Assembly (NCBI GenBank): GCA_026770025.1
Contig: JAMXDE010000054.1
Span: forward strand, 1 to 64,000
Direction of reading: 5' to 3'
DNA length: 64,000 bases
Origin: Craspedostauros australis
Taxonomy: Eukaryota; Bacillariophyta; Bacillariophyceae; Mastogloiales; Achnanthaceae
This document shows positions 1 through 12,800 of this stretch, in pieces. Position 1 is the stretch's first letter. Every line of letters starts with the position of its first letter. A program made the translations under genes and the position numbers. The notes under the pieces were generated by a model, which worked only from the letters and a program-made list of their open reading frames with translations, did not search any database and was not told the origin of the DNA.

Positions 1-216
1 GGACGATCTGGCGGACGGAGTATCCTTCGAACAGTGGAAGCAGCTGTTCAGCAACGCGGACGACAACAAACTAACCACAGAATCCAACCTGCTGATGTTG
101 CAAATCATGGTGCGACTGTTGGCAACATCCAACATCTTCTCCTCTTCGATGTGGAAATTGGACAGATCCTATCCACACATGTGACAGCTGCATGAATTGC
201 AGCAAGGACGGTATTC

Positions 217-2484
217 ATGGAGGTCAAGGGCATCCATCTCAACAAAATGAAGATGAAGAAGCTCCACAGGCCAACTCTCCAAACCCCACATCCAAAAAGA
301 AGTTGTGCAAGCCAGAAAAACAAAGTAATGGTGTAGCCAAGGAAGAACCCACAAGCTTGAGAACTGGTGAGCATCAATGATGTCCTCAGCAACATCCACA
401 AGAGCTTCTTTGATGTGTGTCTGCCAATGTCAAGGGAGGGCAGTGATACTCTGTTGGTGCAAGTCATCGCAGGATTGAACGTGTTACGTGCATTCATTTT
501 CCGCACTGACTCCAAGGCGAAAATCCTGGCATGGCGGAGAAGCAAAAAGCTATGACCCTGGATGGCCGCGGACGTTGCATGGACCAGCTGTGAGATGCTG
601 AAGCAATTCGTAGAGAGTCTCTATGCAAGAACAGGATTCATAACCTACACATTCATTTGGGTTGGCCACAAACAGGACCTTGACACTTTTGAGGATGATG
701 GAACACTAGTAACAGCTGCAATGGCTTTCAGGAAGTCTGACATTCAGGAACACAACATTGTGGCAGCAGGCTGGCTGTTTGGCAGCCACAGCACCATGAA
801 TATGGAGGATTTGGCAGAAGGAATAAATGAGCATGAGGTTGTGAAGAACCAATGCGTAGTTCAACTTCACATCCATAAGATTCAACTGGTGAAGAAGAGA
901 GGACAACGATCCAAATTGGATGGCTACCACAACTGGCCAAGGGCCACCCACATCATGTGCAACAAGTCAAAGCCCAGATCCTGCCATGTCATGATGAAAG
1001 ACATGTTCAACAACTGCGCAGACATGGTACTCCTTCTCGGAAAACAGATGAGATTCATGCTGGACGCTCTTGACCAACAGTTCTATCACCCACCCTTGGA
1101 ACTCGCGAACTTGAGTTCGATGGTAGCGCATCAGGTCGCATTCGAACAGAAAATGATGACAGAGGGCATGTACTCTATCATGAAGTTGGATGTGGAAGTG
1201 CTGATATGAAGACTCACTCTGCGCGAGGTCATCATGAATCTTTGGCCTTTCGAAGACCCAGACTACACATTGTTCATGTCAGTGGATACAGACAAGTCCG
1301 ACCGCAATCGCACCTTTTTCATCTTCCATCCCAAATGACAGGTGGAAGCGTGGGGACTGATTTCCAAACTACCATTTTTTTTTTGCAGCAAAAAGCTGGA
1401 CTATGCTCTTTTCTAAGAATACAGCAAACACAACATACACAGACGCGTGGAGGAATTGTTGGCAACAGCAAAGGCCCAAGGATGGACCATGACACGAGAG
1501 CAGCGCCTCCAGTTCGACAAGCTCCTGGAACAAACGAACCAGATCAGGCAGTTTGCAGATAAAGGGTGCAGCAAGTTGAAAATGGGGGAAGTCGCATGGT
1601 CGCCAGAGATACAACGCTCTCAGGATGTGATTCAACTCTGGTCACTTGAGGTGAAGCATCTCCTGGGTGGGAAAGTGAACTCCTCTCTTCAACGGCGAGC
1701 CAGAAAGTGGGTAGGCCTCAAGGAAGGCATGAACCTCCAACAAGCACAGCAAATGTGCTCTGAAGCATACAAAGCCTACTAGAAGCAAAATATAGAGCAC
1801 ATGCAAGCAAGGCAAGATCACCTGGTGCGAATGGCAAGACAACAACATGACTCAAACAAACAGGATTACGAAGCTGCTCTACAAATGCTCCTGAACAGGG
1901 AGAAGCAGCGAGAGCAAGCCGGCTGCCTCAGAGCGGCGTTCGGGTAAGGCAAATTGATGACCACCAAAGTTTTGTTAATGGACAACAAAGGACAGCTGCA
2001 TGAATGTAATGAGCAGTACAAGATAGTCACAGCATGCATCCGGGAAAACAAGAAGAGGTTCTCCCAGGCCAACAGCGCCCCCTGTATGATTGGCCAGGGC
2101 AAGCAACTCATGGACCGTATATGGATACCAGAACTTGGACGAAAGCTCGTTGAGACGGAGGCACCCATACCAGAGACAATTGACCCCATGATCAGGGCTC
2201 TGTTGGAGTCCCTTGAGTCTATTGTGCAGGACAAGTCGGAACTCACTGTAATGGAGCATTCGAAGGCCTGGAAAAAGCAGACGGAGCTCACCAATTCAGA
2301 GCTGAGCTGTCCCCATTTTGATCATTGCAAGGCTGCTGCAATGGTTCAGGCACTGGCCCACGTGGATACAATGCTGAAGGAGGCACCATACCAGACTGGG
2401 CATTCTCCAAAACCGTGGCAACACGTTACCAATGTGGAAATTCTCAAGAAGGCGCAAGTGTTCAACATTGAAAAATGCGTATGA
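217..2484 (+). pseudogene. N-terminal region of RT element, one frame with stops
   Basis: A single reading frame can be followed from about 217 to 2484, broken by stops including 553 (TGA), 1207 (TGA), 1336 (TGA), about 1414 (TAA), 1780 (TAG) and 1945 (TAA). Between stops the protein is continuous and of even composition, with blocks at 562-1206, 1447-1779 and 1954-2481. Gln- and Lys-rich helical stretches (1783-1944) look like coiled coil. No domain is recognised. Each listed stop could come from CGA, CAA or CAG by one C-to-T change. The segment before 217 continues in another frame (2-183). Confidence 0.6.
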
Positions 2485-3680
2485 TACAGCTCGTGGACGC
2501 GCAGTTCAACCTAAATAACAAGCGGCTCGGCAAGCAGATGATGCAGACGGCGGAGAAGGCCAGCAGGCTATCAGGCTTTCAGTTAGGGAGCCGAAAGCGC
2601 AGATCGGCGATGATTGTTGGACTTAGCAAGCAGCTCACCATTGTCCTTGGATTCCAACAGAAGGAAGCAGTGGTGTTCTGTTCCAATGATGCGAAGTCGT
2701 GTTACAACAGGATCATACCCAACTTTGTGGCTGTGGCGATGATGGCCGCGGGTGCGAATGGATCGACTACAAGGAGCATGTTCAAAACCATACGCGACAC
2801 CAGACACCACATCAGCACTGCATGCGGAGTGTCCAGCAGGTGCTACAAAAAAGGCACTGACTGTGACATGCATGGCATTGGACAAGACAATGGGGCAGGC
2901 CCTGCAATCTGGGCTGGTATCAGCTCTGCCATGTTTAAGGCCATGACAAGACTGGGCCACACGTTGGCCTTGTCCAGTCTGCCGGGAGAGTTCATACCAG
3001 TGCTAGGCCCGGCGTTTGTTGATGATACCGACCTGATCCGACTCGAGCAACGAGAGCACGACGGTGCCGATACCGAAGCCTTGAAACAGACAGTCCAGGA
3101 TTAGAGCCAACTACTGCAAGTCACAGGAGGAGCGCTGGTACCAGAGAAGTCAGCATGGTGGGCCATCCAACCCGAGTTCAACACCGATAAATGGGGATTG
3201 CGCGATGCCGAGGCCACCACCAGTATTCGCATCGACGAAGGACAAGGTACAAGAGTGGAGATCCCCAACAAGACGATGGATCAGCCTCTGTTCACCCTGG
3301 GCGTGCTCATCAAGTTCGACGGAGACAACAGGGAGCATGTGAGGCGGTTGTGAAAGAAAGCCGAAGACGTCGGAGGAAGGATGCGTACTGCGCAGATCTC
3401 CCCAGAGGATGCAAGATCGGTGCTTCCACTGAGATTCATGAAGGCAATTGAGTACGCCTTACCGCTAGTCCAGCTCACCCAGACGCAGTGGCAATACATC
3501 ATGGCGCCGGCGCCACTAGTGTCCCTGCCAAAGATGGGCTGCTTGCGAACCCAGCCAAGACATCTGGTGTACGGCACGAAATCCCTTGGAGGATTGGGCA
3601 TTGTAAGTCCTGCCAATTCCCAGCTGATGGCTCAGATTCAGCTGGCTTTCAATGAGGTTCATCAGAGGCCCAGACCAGAA
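2475..3680 (+). pseudogene. reverse transcriptase core of decayed element
   Basis: The RT palm motifs are readable: a motif-A-like DAKSCYNRI, a motif-B-like GIGQDNGAGPAIW, and motif C as FVDDTDLI with the two catalytic aspartates present. After motif C the text continues through ATGGALVPEKSAWW, a block seen in diatom RT proteins. The frame is entered by a shift from the preceding frame near 2480 and carries stops at 3102 (TAG) and 3351 (TGA). It then runs through the Pro/Leu-rich thumb region to about 3680, where the frame shifts again. Confidence 0.8.
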
Positions 3681-3682
3681 AG

Positions 3683-4635
3683 ATGGTCAAGTGCTTGGTG
3701 CAAGCGCTCAAGGAGGAGCTAGGGGTAGGGAGTTCCCTATTCCAATATGCGCATGCTTGGCTCGGACATTGCACAACCAAATTCTGGATTGTTGGTCTGT
3801 GGGGTCAACTACAGGGTACCAGCATTGAGGTGTGCGAAACAACGACGTCCAGCAAAATGCAGCGTGAAGGCGGCTCCTTTCTGATGGATATATGGATCCG
3901 GCAGGGGGTGACGGGGGCGCAGCTCTACCACCTGAACATGTGAATAAAAAACTAGGGGTGTTGTGATTGTCAGACATCATGCCAGTTGAAGGTACCAGGA
4001 TCTTGTCAGAGGCGCACGAAGGAATACGGGCGTCCATCATACCAAGATGATGGGCGAAGCAACCACAGAGATTACCAAGTGGTTGGTGGAAGGAGTGGCA
4101 ACAGTGGTGCAGATCAATGTGGTACCAAGGTATAACACTACACCGACCATTGGGCAAGTGGCACTGCAATGACAGGTTGTGGCGATGGTGGCAGGAGCCA
4201 TATCAAGATGACATCTGGGACCTGGCTGCCTCTCCAATTCTATGGTATCGACTGTATCGACGAAGCCGGACCCAAAGGAAGCAGTACACCCAAATCGCGA
4301 CAGTGGCTGAAGCTCCAGCGAACGCCAAGAGAGTCTCTGTGGTTTCCACAGAACGCGGAATTGAATGGGACGGGCATGTTGGGCTCACAAAGCCTCCTGA
4401 CGAGCCCACTGCTGCATATGATCTGATTGAAAACCTAGTGGGGGACATGGTGCTCCACAAGGCAATGAGGGCAGCAAACCGCAACAGACTTTTGATGGTG
4501 AGCGACGGGTCACCCAAAGACGGGCAAGGGACATCAGTATCGATTGCGTTTGACGTCGAATCCCAGCAGCACATGTACTGCCAAACGTTCGTTCTGGGGC
4601 CCCAGAAGTTCACAGTGCCTATGGAAGTGAGTTAG
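3683..4635 (+). pseudogene. linker and N-terminal half of RNase H of decayed element
   Basis: One frame covers 3683-3943 and ends just after a block reading FLMDIWIRQGVTGAQLY. Stops and shifts separate it from 4117-4635, which begins with a PLGKWH box and a Trp-rich stretch typical of the linker in this RT family. It then starts an RNase H domain with the first catalytic Asp in VSDGSPKDG. The catalytic Glu (ELAGIW, from 4629) is reached only after a frameshift at about 4615-4630. Confidence 0.65.
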
Positions 4636-5863
4636 CTGGGATATGGGCGTCCCTTGCAATCGTCTCGGAGATTCCAGGCATTCACAAGGACAGTGTGATC
4701 ACCATTGCCCTGGACGGCAAGCAGGCGCTCTTGCAAGCACAGGAGGACGACTTGCTACCAAGCCAAAAGGACTGGGATGTTCTCACGGAAATCAGGAGGA
4801 TCCAATGGCAGATCCTGGCTTCGCTGAAGTGGGAATGGGTGAAGGGGCACCAAGAAGCCACTGGCAAACAGCTGACAGTGATGGAGCAGCTCAACATGGA
4901 GGCCGACGAGAAAGTCAAGCAATTCTGGGAAGAAACCTGTCAGAGACCCTACGTGCGAACCTGGTCCACTGACACCAACAGGCAACGACTCCAGCTTTGC
5001 AAAGACAACCACTCACACGTGGACCCAGGTGCGATGAATGAGCTCCTTCAGTCTGCCTTGGCGATGAAGTATTGATCCTCAAAGTTCCAGTGGGACAGCA
5101 ACCAGCTGGACCAGGTCGATTGGCGCACGGACAAGGCAGCGCGCCAGTCCAAGCAAAACTGCAGCTTGACCATGCTCAGTTTGAAGTGGGCCTCTGGATT
5201 CATTGGGGTCAACAAGAAGTTGCTCCAGACCGGACAGATGTCATTGGCAAAGTGCAAGATCTGCAGGTGTGATGAAACCAACCAGCATGTGTACCAATGC
5301 CCAGAACATCATGAGGCATGGACAATCGCCACCTCGAACCTAGTGGATCGCATGGCGGAGAGTGGAACATCCCCACGATTGGTAAGGAACATGAGAGTGG
5401 GTTTGGTTTGGTGAAATGGAGGAGGAAAGTAGGCTCGAATGACACACAAAGTGTCATTGGATGGTACCAACTACTGGTAGGGCTTCTGCACAAGGACTGG
5501 GTAAGCCAGCAGGAGCCATGGATGATGACACACGAGTGCCGATATCCAGACGCAAACGCATGGGCTCGGGAAATGGTGTGGTGGATACGGAAAGTGCCCT
5601 GGGAGGTGTGGCTGGTCAGGAATGCCAAAGTGCATGACGAAGAACAACACCCGGCCGCAAGGGACTTGCGTAGGCAGGTACGAAGACTGATACAGGGTGC
5701 GATCAAGGACATGAACAAATCGGAGCTACATCTACTCCAAGAAGCCCGCAGTATCAAGTACAGTACAGAGAAGCAGATGAAACAGTGGGTGAACTCTATG
5801 ATAGCCATCCAAGTGGCAGTGAAAGCGCGGCGACGATTGCAAACGATACAAGCCGAGAGGTGA
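4629..5863 (+). pseudogene. RNase H C-terminal half, zinc-finger-like segment and tail
   Basis: This part begins at the RNase H Glu (ELAGIW), passes an Asp in IALDGKQ, and reaches the WVKGHQE motif that closes the domain. A TGA at 5073 interrupts the frame, which otherwise continues to a C-x2-C...H-x4-C-like segment (CKICRCDETNQHVYQCP) similar to the zf-RVT finger at the end of many LINE proteins. A frameshift at about 5340-5410 leads to a final basic helical segment containing VWLVRNAKVHDEE that ends at 5863. Confidence 0.7.
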
Positions 5864-6240
5864 GCATGGCGTCGTGGCTGGGGACGGCTTGAGAAGGGAC
5901 ACTTGACAGATCGCTCAACACATGGCCCCACGGGGCCGGGGAGCCGAGGGTAAAGCCTTATGGCACATCTACGATGTAATCACTGAGTTATTTATGTATA
6001 TATTTGCTTTGCATACCAAAGAAAATTTAGTGTGCTCCATGACATTATATAATATTATTATTTCTGTGTTGTGTGGTATTCGCAAGTGTTGCTGTTGCAG
6101 CTGACGCGCAGGGGTGCCACCACCAACGCTGTGCTGCTTTGCGCAACACGCGCGAAGGAGGAAACACACAACCGAGCCAAATCATCGACAACGTGAGGAA
6201 TCAACGCGACACCGAAACTGTCACAACATCACCATCCACA
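5864..6240. other. gap between RT element and copia element A
   Basis: About 380 bases hold a GC-rich stretch, then an A/T-rich part around 5990-6070. They probably include the 3' untranslated end of the decayed RT element. No poly-A tail, gene or repeat is recognised. Confidence 0.4.
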
Positions 6241-6245
6241 CCATT

Positions 6246-6787
6246 AGTTAGTATTCCGTGTCTTCTGCACGTTGTCAGGAGGATGGTCTGTCCTTCAACC
6301 GGTTTTGACGCCGTTTGATGTTGAGGACAAAGCTGTATCAGACGATGATGTAACTGTAGTAAACTCGGAAGTAAGCTGTGAAAATGTTTCTGATTGCTTG
6401 TTTTATGTGTTAAGCTTACTATTGATAGGACGATAGAGTAAAAAGGTGGGGTTCGTGCTGTCGTACTTCAGCCGTTCTTTGTTGCGCAGCAGCATGCCGT
6501 GGTGATCCTGCACACATACAGCTTTCCAGTATCATCACCCGTAGAGCAGTAGCTGATCCATTTACATGGATATGCTTCAAGACAGATGCATGTTCGGCAG
6601 GGTGACGAGGTGGACAGGTGGCAGGGATGCATGAGCTGGAGGGCGAGCAACGCAAGGATTGCAGTTCAACTACACATCGTGTGTGTGGTAGCCTTTCATC
6701 ACAGTATCGGTCTTGGGTACCGAATACCGTGTACGCGGAATGGACAGTCAAGTCCCGAGTAAGTCCCGGAGCTAGTCTGTCCCAACT
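6246..6787 (-). repeat. 3' LTR of element A
   Basis: Direct repeat of 14420-14961, with no difference noticed over 542 bp. In element sense it starts AGTTGGGA and ends ACTAACT, so the ends are AGTT..AACT and not TG..CA. The preceding CCATT is the target duplication. The reading frames inside it are not supported as genes. Confidence 0.93.
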
Positions 6788-6796
6788 CTCCCTCTC
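6788..6796 (-). other. polypurine tract of element A
   Basis: On the minus strand this reads GAGAGGGAG and abuts the 3' LTR directly. It is the expected primer for second-strand synthesis. The same nine bases sit at the same place in element B. Confidence 0.85.
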
Positions 6797-6869
6797 GGCG
6801 TAGTGCGAAGCATGTCCCCGGTGTAAAAACCTCCATTGTTCGATCAACAGTTCACAATTTGTGGTGCCA

Positions 6870-9800
6870 TCACCATCCCATGAGCATCCGTCGCAGGTGT
6901 TCGAAAGCATCCCGCGCAAGGCCCTTGGTGAAGATGTCAGCGACCTGATGTGGTGTTGGTACGTGTAGGATTCGAATGAAGCCTTCCTTGACCCAGTGCC
7001 AGAAGAAATGCCATTTGGTGAGAAAGTGTTTGGTTCGCGCCGTGACCTTGTGGTTTGTCGCCAGTGAGATGCACGCCTCGTTGTCTTCAAAAACGGTGCA
7101 TTGGATGTTGGTTTGCAGCGGTTGATTGAGACTCGTTGATGCGTTGACTTCGTTGATGAGTTGTTGCATGGGGATGAGGGCACGCATGGCAAGAGACAGC
7201 GCGGCGTATTCCGACTCCATTGTCGATAAGGCAATCTCTGTCTGCAGTTTCGATTTCCACACGAGCGGGCAGCCACCGAGGATGATGACGTAGCCGGTAC
7301 GTGAGCGTACTGCGTTGGGAGAATCGTCGGACTCGCGCTTGTACAGACCAGCGAAATCGGCATCGACGTAACACTCCAAGTTGAGTTGGCCCGTTGGTCG
7401 TACGATAGTGCCCATGGTGTTTGTGTGGCGGAGGTATCGCACGATCATCTTGATGGCCTTTGCATGCGGTTGGCGGGGGTCGTTGCTGAATCGGGCCACT
7501 TGAGATACGGCGAAGGCCAGGTCGGGGCGTGTGTTCGTAGTCAAGTAGAGCAGCATGCCCACGATGGAGCGGTAGTTCCATGCTTCCTTCATTGGCGGTT
7601 GGTCGGTTGAGGCGCCGAGGGCAAGTTGTGTTGTTGGTGTTACGTTTGGTTTGCAATGCTGCATGCTGGTGGCCTCGATGATCTTGTTGATTAATCCGGT
7701 CTGCTTGAGGTGGATGGTGTTGTTTTTGGGGTCTCGGTGTAGCGATATTCCCAGGAACTCCGTGAACGTGCCCTCTCGTGTGAGATCAAATCCGCGCTTG
7801 CGCATGGACTCGATGAATGCGTCTGCCTCTTCTTCCGTACGCGAAGCGATGCCAGCGTCGTCCACGTAGAGAACGATCATCATGCCGTCTCGCATGAACA
7901 GGCACTTCTCTTGGTCACACGCACGAAACCCTTCCGCAAGGAGGGCGCGCACGAGGTGCTGATACCATAGCTTGGGAGCTATAGTTAGGCCGTAAAGGCT
8001 TTTAATCAGCTTGAGGCACGTGTCAGGTCCATTCGTCGATCGGAAGCCGCGAGGAAGGTGTAAGTAGACAGGCCGGTGGATGTCGGCTTGGACGAACGCG
8101 TTCGAAAAATCGATCGACGTCGTGACCCAGCGGAGCAAAATGGAAAGGATGAGAAAGACGCGGACGGATGACCATGCGACAACCGGAGCGTAGGTTGCCT
8201 CCGTTTCGGTCATCATATCGCCTCTGCAGCACCATCGGCCTTTATACTTCTTGACCGTCCCGTCGGGCATTCGCTTGCGTCGAAATACCCATGTCCCCGG
8301 GAAGATGCGATCGGTGGTGGAGGATTTCGGCACTTCAATCCACGTCCCTTTGTTGGTGAGATCGTGGATTTCCTTGTGTGCGGCGGCCATCCATTCATTC
8401 TTGTTGTCGTCATTCATGGCCTCGCTGAAAGATAGAGTGTCGGGGTCGGCTTTCGACGCCTTGTAGCTGAAATGCCGGTCCGTGATGTCGAGATCGCCGC
8501 CGCTGGTGAAGAAGCTGAGCAGGTCGTATGTGATGAAGGCACTGTGGTTGTCGTTGTCGTCGTGCTCGACCGCTGCTGCCATTGCGTAGTGTTCGTCGGT
8601 TTCATCGTCATGCTGTGGTGGATGGTGGGCGTGGTGAGTTGGTGCCGAAACGTGCTGTTCGGCCTGTTCGAATTCGCTCGGTGGAGCCATGATCGTTGGT
8701 GGTACCTCGGGTGCGACTCCAAGCTGGATGTGTAGGTGGAGTATTCCGATTTCAAATCGCTCGTCGTGCGTGATGAGGTGCCACGCGAAGCCTGCTCGTC
8801 GCATGAAGTCCTGTACCCGTTCATCTTCGTCCGGCGGTCGCAGACCGTTCTCCATGGCCGCAATGGCTCGCTCCAGAGTATATCGCTGGCCTTGTGTTCT
8901 TGGTATAAACCCAAAGTACGAGACGGGGAGGTGGTACTCACCTGTCTCGAGCATTTCGTCGACGGCGTCAACAAACCTGCGGATGGCGTAGTAGATGCAC
9001 TGGCTTCTTGCAGCCTCCGTTGGGAATCGGAACTGCACCACATGGTCAAAGTAGTGGCGGATGTGTCGAGTGATGTTAACGTGGTGTGGCCACAGGTGAC
9101 CGATGTCGATGGGGTCCATGGTGTAGCCGGGGGATGAGTCGTCGTCCTCTGAGGACGAGTCGGATTGGTTGCTCATCATGAGGATGTGGTGTTCATGCCG
9201 GGATGTTGCTTCATCGGCCGCTGCCTCCTCTTGTTCCCTGCGCATCTCGGCCCGGATCTCGAGCTGTCTTGCACGTAGCATCCGTTCCATTTCGAGGTCG
9301 CCCTGCGCCCAACGCCGTTCGTCCTTTTGTAGCTCTTCGGTATCGATGGTTTTCAAATTTCGGAGCATGGATTCCGCGTTACGGACCAGGACCTTGGCTT
9401 TTTGTGTCACCTGGTCGTCAGGGTGCTCTGTGAACTCCATCAGTGACTGGCAGCACTCCTGTAAAACCTTCTTCATGCTCTGCACTGCTTGAGTCCTGCT
9501 GGAGTTGCCTGTGTGTTGAGTTGTCACGTTGGCGCTAGCTTCGATGGGTAGCGTGTCTTCATCTGCCCACACGACTTTGCCCCCTAACTTGTCGTAGGTG
9601 AGCCGCTCGACGGTTTTGCGTTCTCTTGGCTCTCGTTTGTTGATACGCTCCGAGCGGCGGAGCGGAGGCGGCCTGGTTGGTTTGGCCTTGTCTCTTTTCG
9701 TTGACGCGTGGATGGGTTCACGAAGTGGCGAAGCTGGAGGGGAATCACTTGCGATCGGCATGACACCACTTTCGTCGTCGTTTGTCGCTCCCTCTGTTGG

Positions 9801-12800
9801 TGGCAACAGGTTTGGCGAGGTCGTGGTGATGCGTTCCGGTAGCTCCTCAGCTCCCTCTGTTTGTGGCACTGGTGACTTGGGTGTGTCGTCGTGAACGGTA
9901 TCTGATGACTGGAGGGTTGGTTGAGGTGGTTGCACTTGATCGACCGGTGTTGCGTCGTTGTTCATTTCCGGTTCCGACGGCTGCTCCAAAATGTGAGCTG
10001 GTGAGTCTGTGTTGGTCGGAGTTCGCGTGGGTGCCGGTTGTGCGCCCAATGATGTTGGTGGTATCGGCGCATCGTTGATGGAGTGAAACCGTCGGTGATC
10101 GTTTGCGTCTTCACGTTCGATATCTCTTTCTTCCATGGCGATGATGTCTTCGTCGTCGAAAGGAATCTGGTAGGTTGTATCGCCGAACATGTGGGTCCAT
10201 TCGCTGGTGTTGTAGTCGGGAAGGTCGCTTGGGTTGGTTGCGATGGTTGCGAACCAATCGTCAAAAACGACGTGAAATTGTGGGGTGATCGATCCTGTCC
10301 GTGGTGACAACACAAGGGGGACTGTTGATGCGTGACGGGTGGAGAGGCCCATGTTGACGTACCGTTCTCCGCGTGGTTCCCATCGTGGAATCTTGCGGCC
10401 ATCGCCAAGAGCTTTGTTTAACACGTACACTGGGCTGCCCCACACATGAAGGTTGTGGAGTTGCTTCAGTGGGATGCGAGTTCGCGACAGGATGTCCATT
10501 GGTGTTAATCCGGTGGCTGCGTTGGGGACCCGATTGTGAATGTACGCTGCATGCACGACCGCCATGGGCCAATGCTGTGCGTCAAACATCGTCGGCCAAT
10601 GAATGCTCTGATGCATCATCATTGTGCGTGCCATGGAGATGATGGTACGGATGCTCCGCTCGGCCACTCCGTTGTGATGATGGGCACCGACTCCGGCGAA
10701 GCGATGCACTTGATGGAAGCGCTCAAGGTGTTTGGTGTAGTCTGGAGATGTGAAAGTGGTGGCATTGTCCGATAGGTAGGAGCGCACCGGTACCCCCACA
10801 TCACGACACATGGACTCGAATCGCGTCTTGGCTTCAAGTGTTGCGTGGGTTGTGAGAGACGCAACAGGTTCCACGTGAATGTACCCTGATGCATGATCCA
10901 CAAACATCGCTCCGCCTTTATACATCTCCGAGGCGTCAGATTTGCCCCTTCCAGTGAATAGGCGGCCCAGCGTGCGTCCCACGAAGTGGTCCACGGAGAC
11001 CTGTTGGCCGGGGAAGAGGTGATCGGTTTTGATCACACCCTGTCTGTCCCGTATTGCGTGCTGTGTCGTGCCTGGTGTTGGTCTGCGGTGTTGTTTGCCA
11101 AACTGGCATGCCGCACATAGCGGGCACTCCTGCACACGGGCGGCTGCTGTTTGCATCTTCCGTGATGCTTCGGTGTTGACGAGTGCACCTGATCGAAGTA
11201 GGAATTGCACGCGTCGGAAGGAGAGGTGCCCGAGTCGGTAGTGCCATTTGAGGAGTTCCTTCTGTGGCTGGCTTAGATTTTGGTTGTGTTGTGCTACAGA
11301 AGTGATGGTTGTTGTGAGCGCGGCTGGCACGTCGGAGAGATCGCCTGTGCGGTAGGCACGTGATGTGGGAAGACGATTTGCTTTTCGGTTGTGGGCGACG
11401 ATGGATCCTCGTTCTTCGTTTCCTGGGATACCGCTCAGCTTGATGTTGGTAGCTTCCACGATGTTGTTTTCTCCTTTGTACTCATGGAGGAGACTTGTGG
11501 TGCTGATGAGTTTGACGGATGATCCTGGTACGTAGAAGGCCGGGAGACGCAAGGATCGCGGCTTGCCGTGGGTGTCGAGGATCGACCACTCCACTGTGCC
11601 CTTCGTCTTGACCTTGGTGCGACGAAGGAACCCATTGAGGAAGGTCGGTGTTGTTGGTGCAGAGGTGGGGCCCACAAAATCGTTCATATCGTTGGTAACA
11701 CAGATGGAGGCACCGGTGTCCCACACTACATCGAAGGAGCCACCGCTTGGGATGACCTCTTCTACCTTGTGAGGCGCAGCGAAGGCATGTTTACAACCGA
11801 GGATGGCCGTGAGGGTGTAATAGGCGTTGGCAAGTACGTTGGCGCTTGCGTGTTCACTTGGTCGTGCTTCGTTGCGTTTGTTGGGTGGACGAGCGGGACT
11901 GGGCGTATGCTTCGCGCGACAGGAGTTTTGGCTTGTACCTCTGCATCGGCGAACCCGTCGGGTTTTGTTTCGGTGGTTCGCACGTGGAGCGTCGAATTTT
12001 GCGATGGTGGTGCGTTTGTCGTGGAGGAAGTGCTTGAAGTCGTCGTTGCCAAACACAGAGTCGTACAGACTGTTTGCTGGCATGGCTGGATGATGGTAGA
12101 AGCGTTGGTGAGTTTTAAAACGCTTTCGTTGTTTCTTCTTCCAGACGTTGGTTGCATGGCTTGTTCGGGTCGAGGTGGGTTGGTAATGCCGTGGAACACT
12201 GGTGTGGAGGGCGAATAGCACAATGGCTGTTGTCATCCACATCATGGTGCTCATCACGTACCAGCCGCACTCGATGCCGAGCACGGCGATTTGCATTGAG
12301 CAAAGGGCGAGAAAGGATCCGGTCAAGATGTTGATGGTGTCGAAGGAGGTGAAGACCTCCCACACGGCTGTCCACCAGGCATGTTCGCTCACGTGCGCTT
12401 CCGCGGACAGGCAGGTCCAGGCAGCGTGGTCGATTTCGAGCTGTGGGTTTTTGGGCTTTCGCTGGAAGTCGTCGATGTGGCCGGCTGTGCCGTGGGAGAT
12501 GCGCCAGTGGCGGCACTTCGCACACCAATGGAAGGTCTTGTCGTTCATGAGCTTCTGTTGTGGCTCACCCTTCCTTGGGGGCGTTGTGATCCAGGGGTCC
12601 TTCTTTGGTTGTGTTCTCTTCGTGGTTGCTTTGTTCTTGGCACCCTGTCGCTTGCCTCCTTTGTGCTGTTCCAGAAGACGGGCTTCCTTCGTAGTTGAGG
12701 TGTGGTTTGCGTGCATGCGAGGGGTGTTTCGATCACGAGAGTGCTTGTTGGCGTGCCAGGAGTTTCCTTGCAGCTCGTCGAGATAGGCATCCTCAGCTAC

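Larger units (their letters stand above)
1..5863 (+). mobile_element. decayed RT/RNase H retroelement (LINE-like), left end outside window
   Basis: One degenerate element occupies the left edge. Reading in order gives an unrecognised N-terminal region, a reverse transcriptase core, a linker, an RNase H domain and a C-terminal Cys/His zinc-finger-like segment with a basic tail. No LTR is seen on its right side and there is no integrase, so it resembles a non-LTR element carrying its own RNase H. The coding path changes frame about five times (near 200, 2480, 3680, 4100, 4625 and 5340-5410) and is cut by at least nine in-frame stops, so it is dead. The order of domains and the C-terminal zinc segment resemble RT proteins that are abundant in diatom genomes. 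That family link is from memory, not a search. Confidence 0.8.

Noticed and set aside
105-545. 146-codon minus-strand ORF at the left edge
   Set aside because: It is antisense to the decayed RT element, whose plus frame has continuous family-like text here; no motif in the minus reading.
6419-7363. 314-codon minus-strand ORF in element A
   Set aside because: It lies out of frame with the RNase H end of Gag-Pol and runs into the LTR; the last 120 codons are repeated in the other LTR simply because the LTRs are identical.
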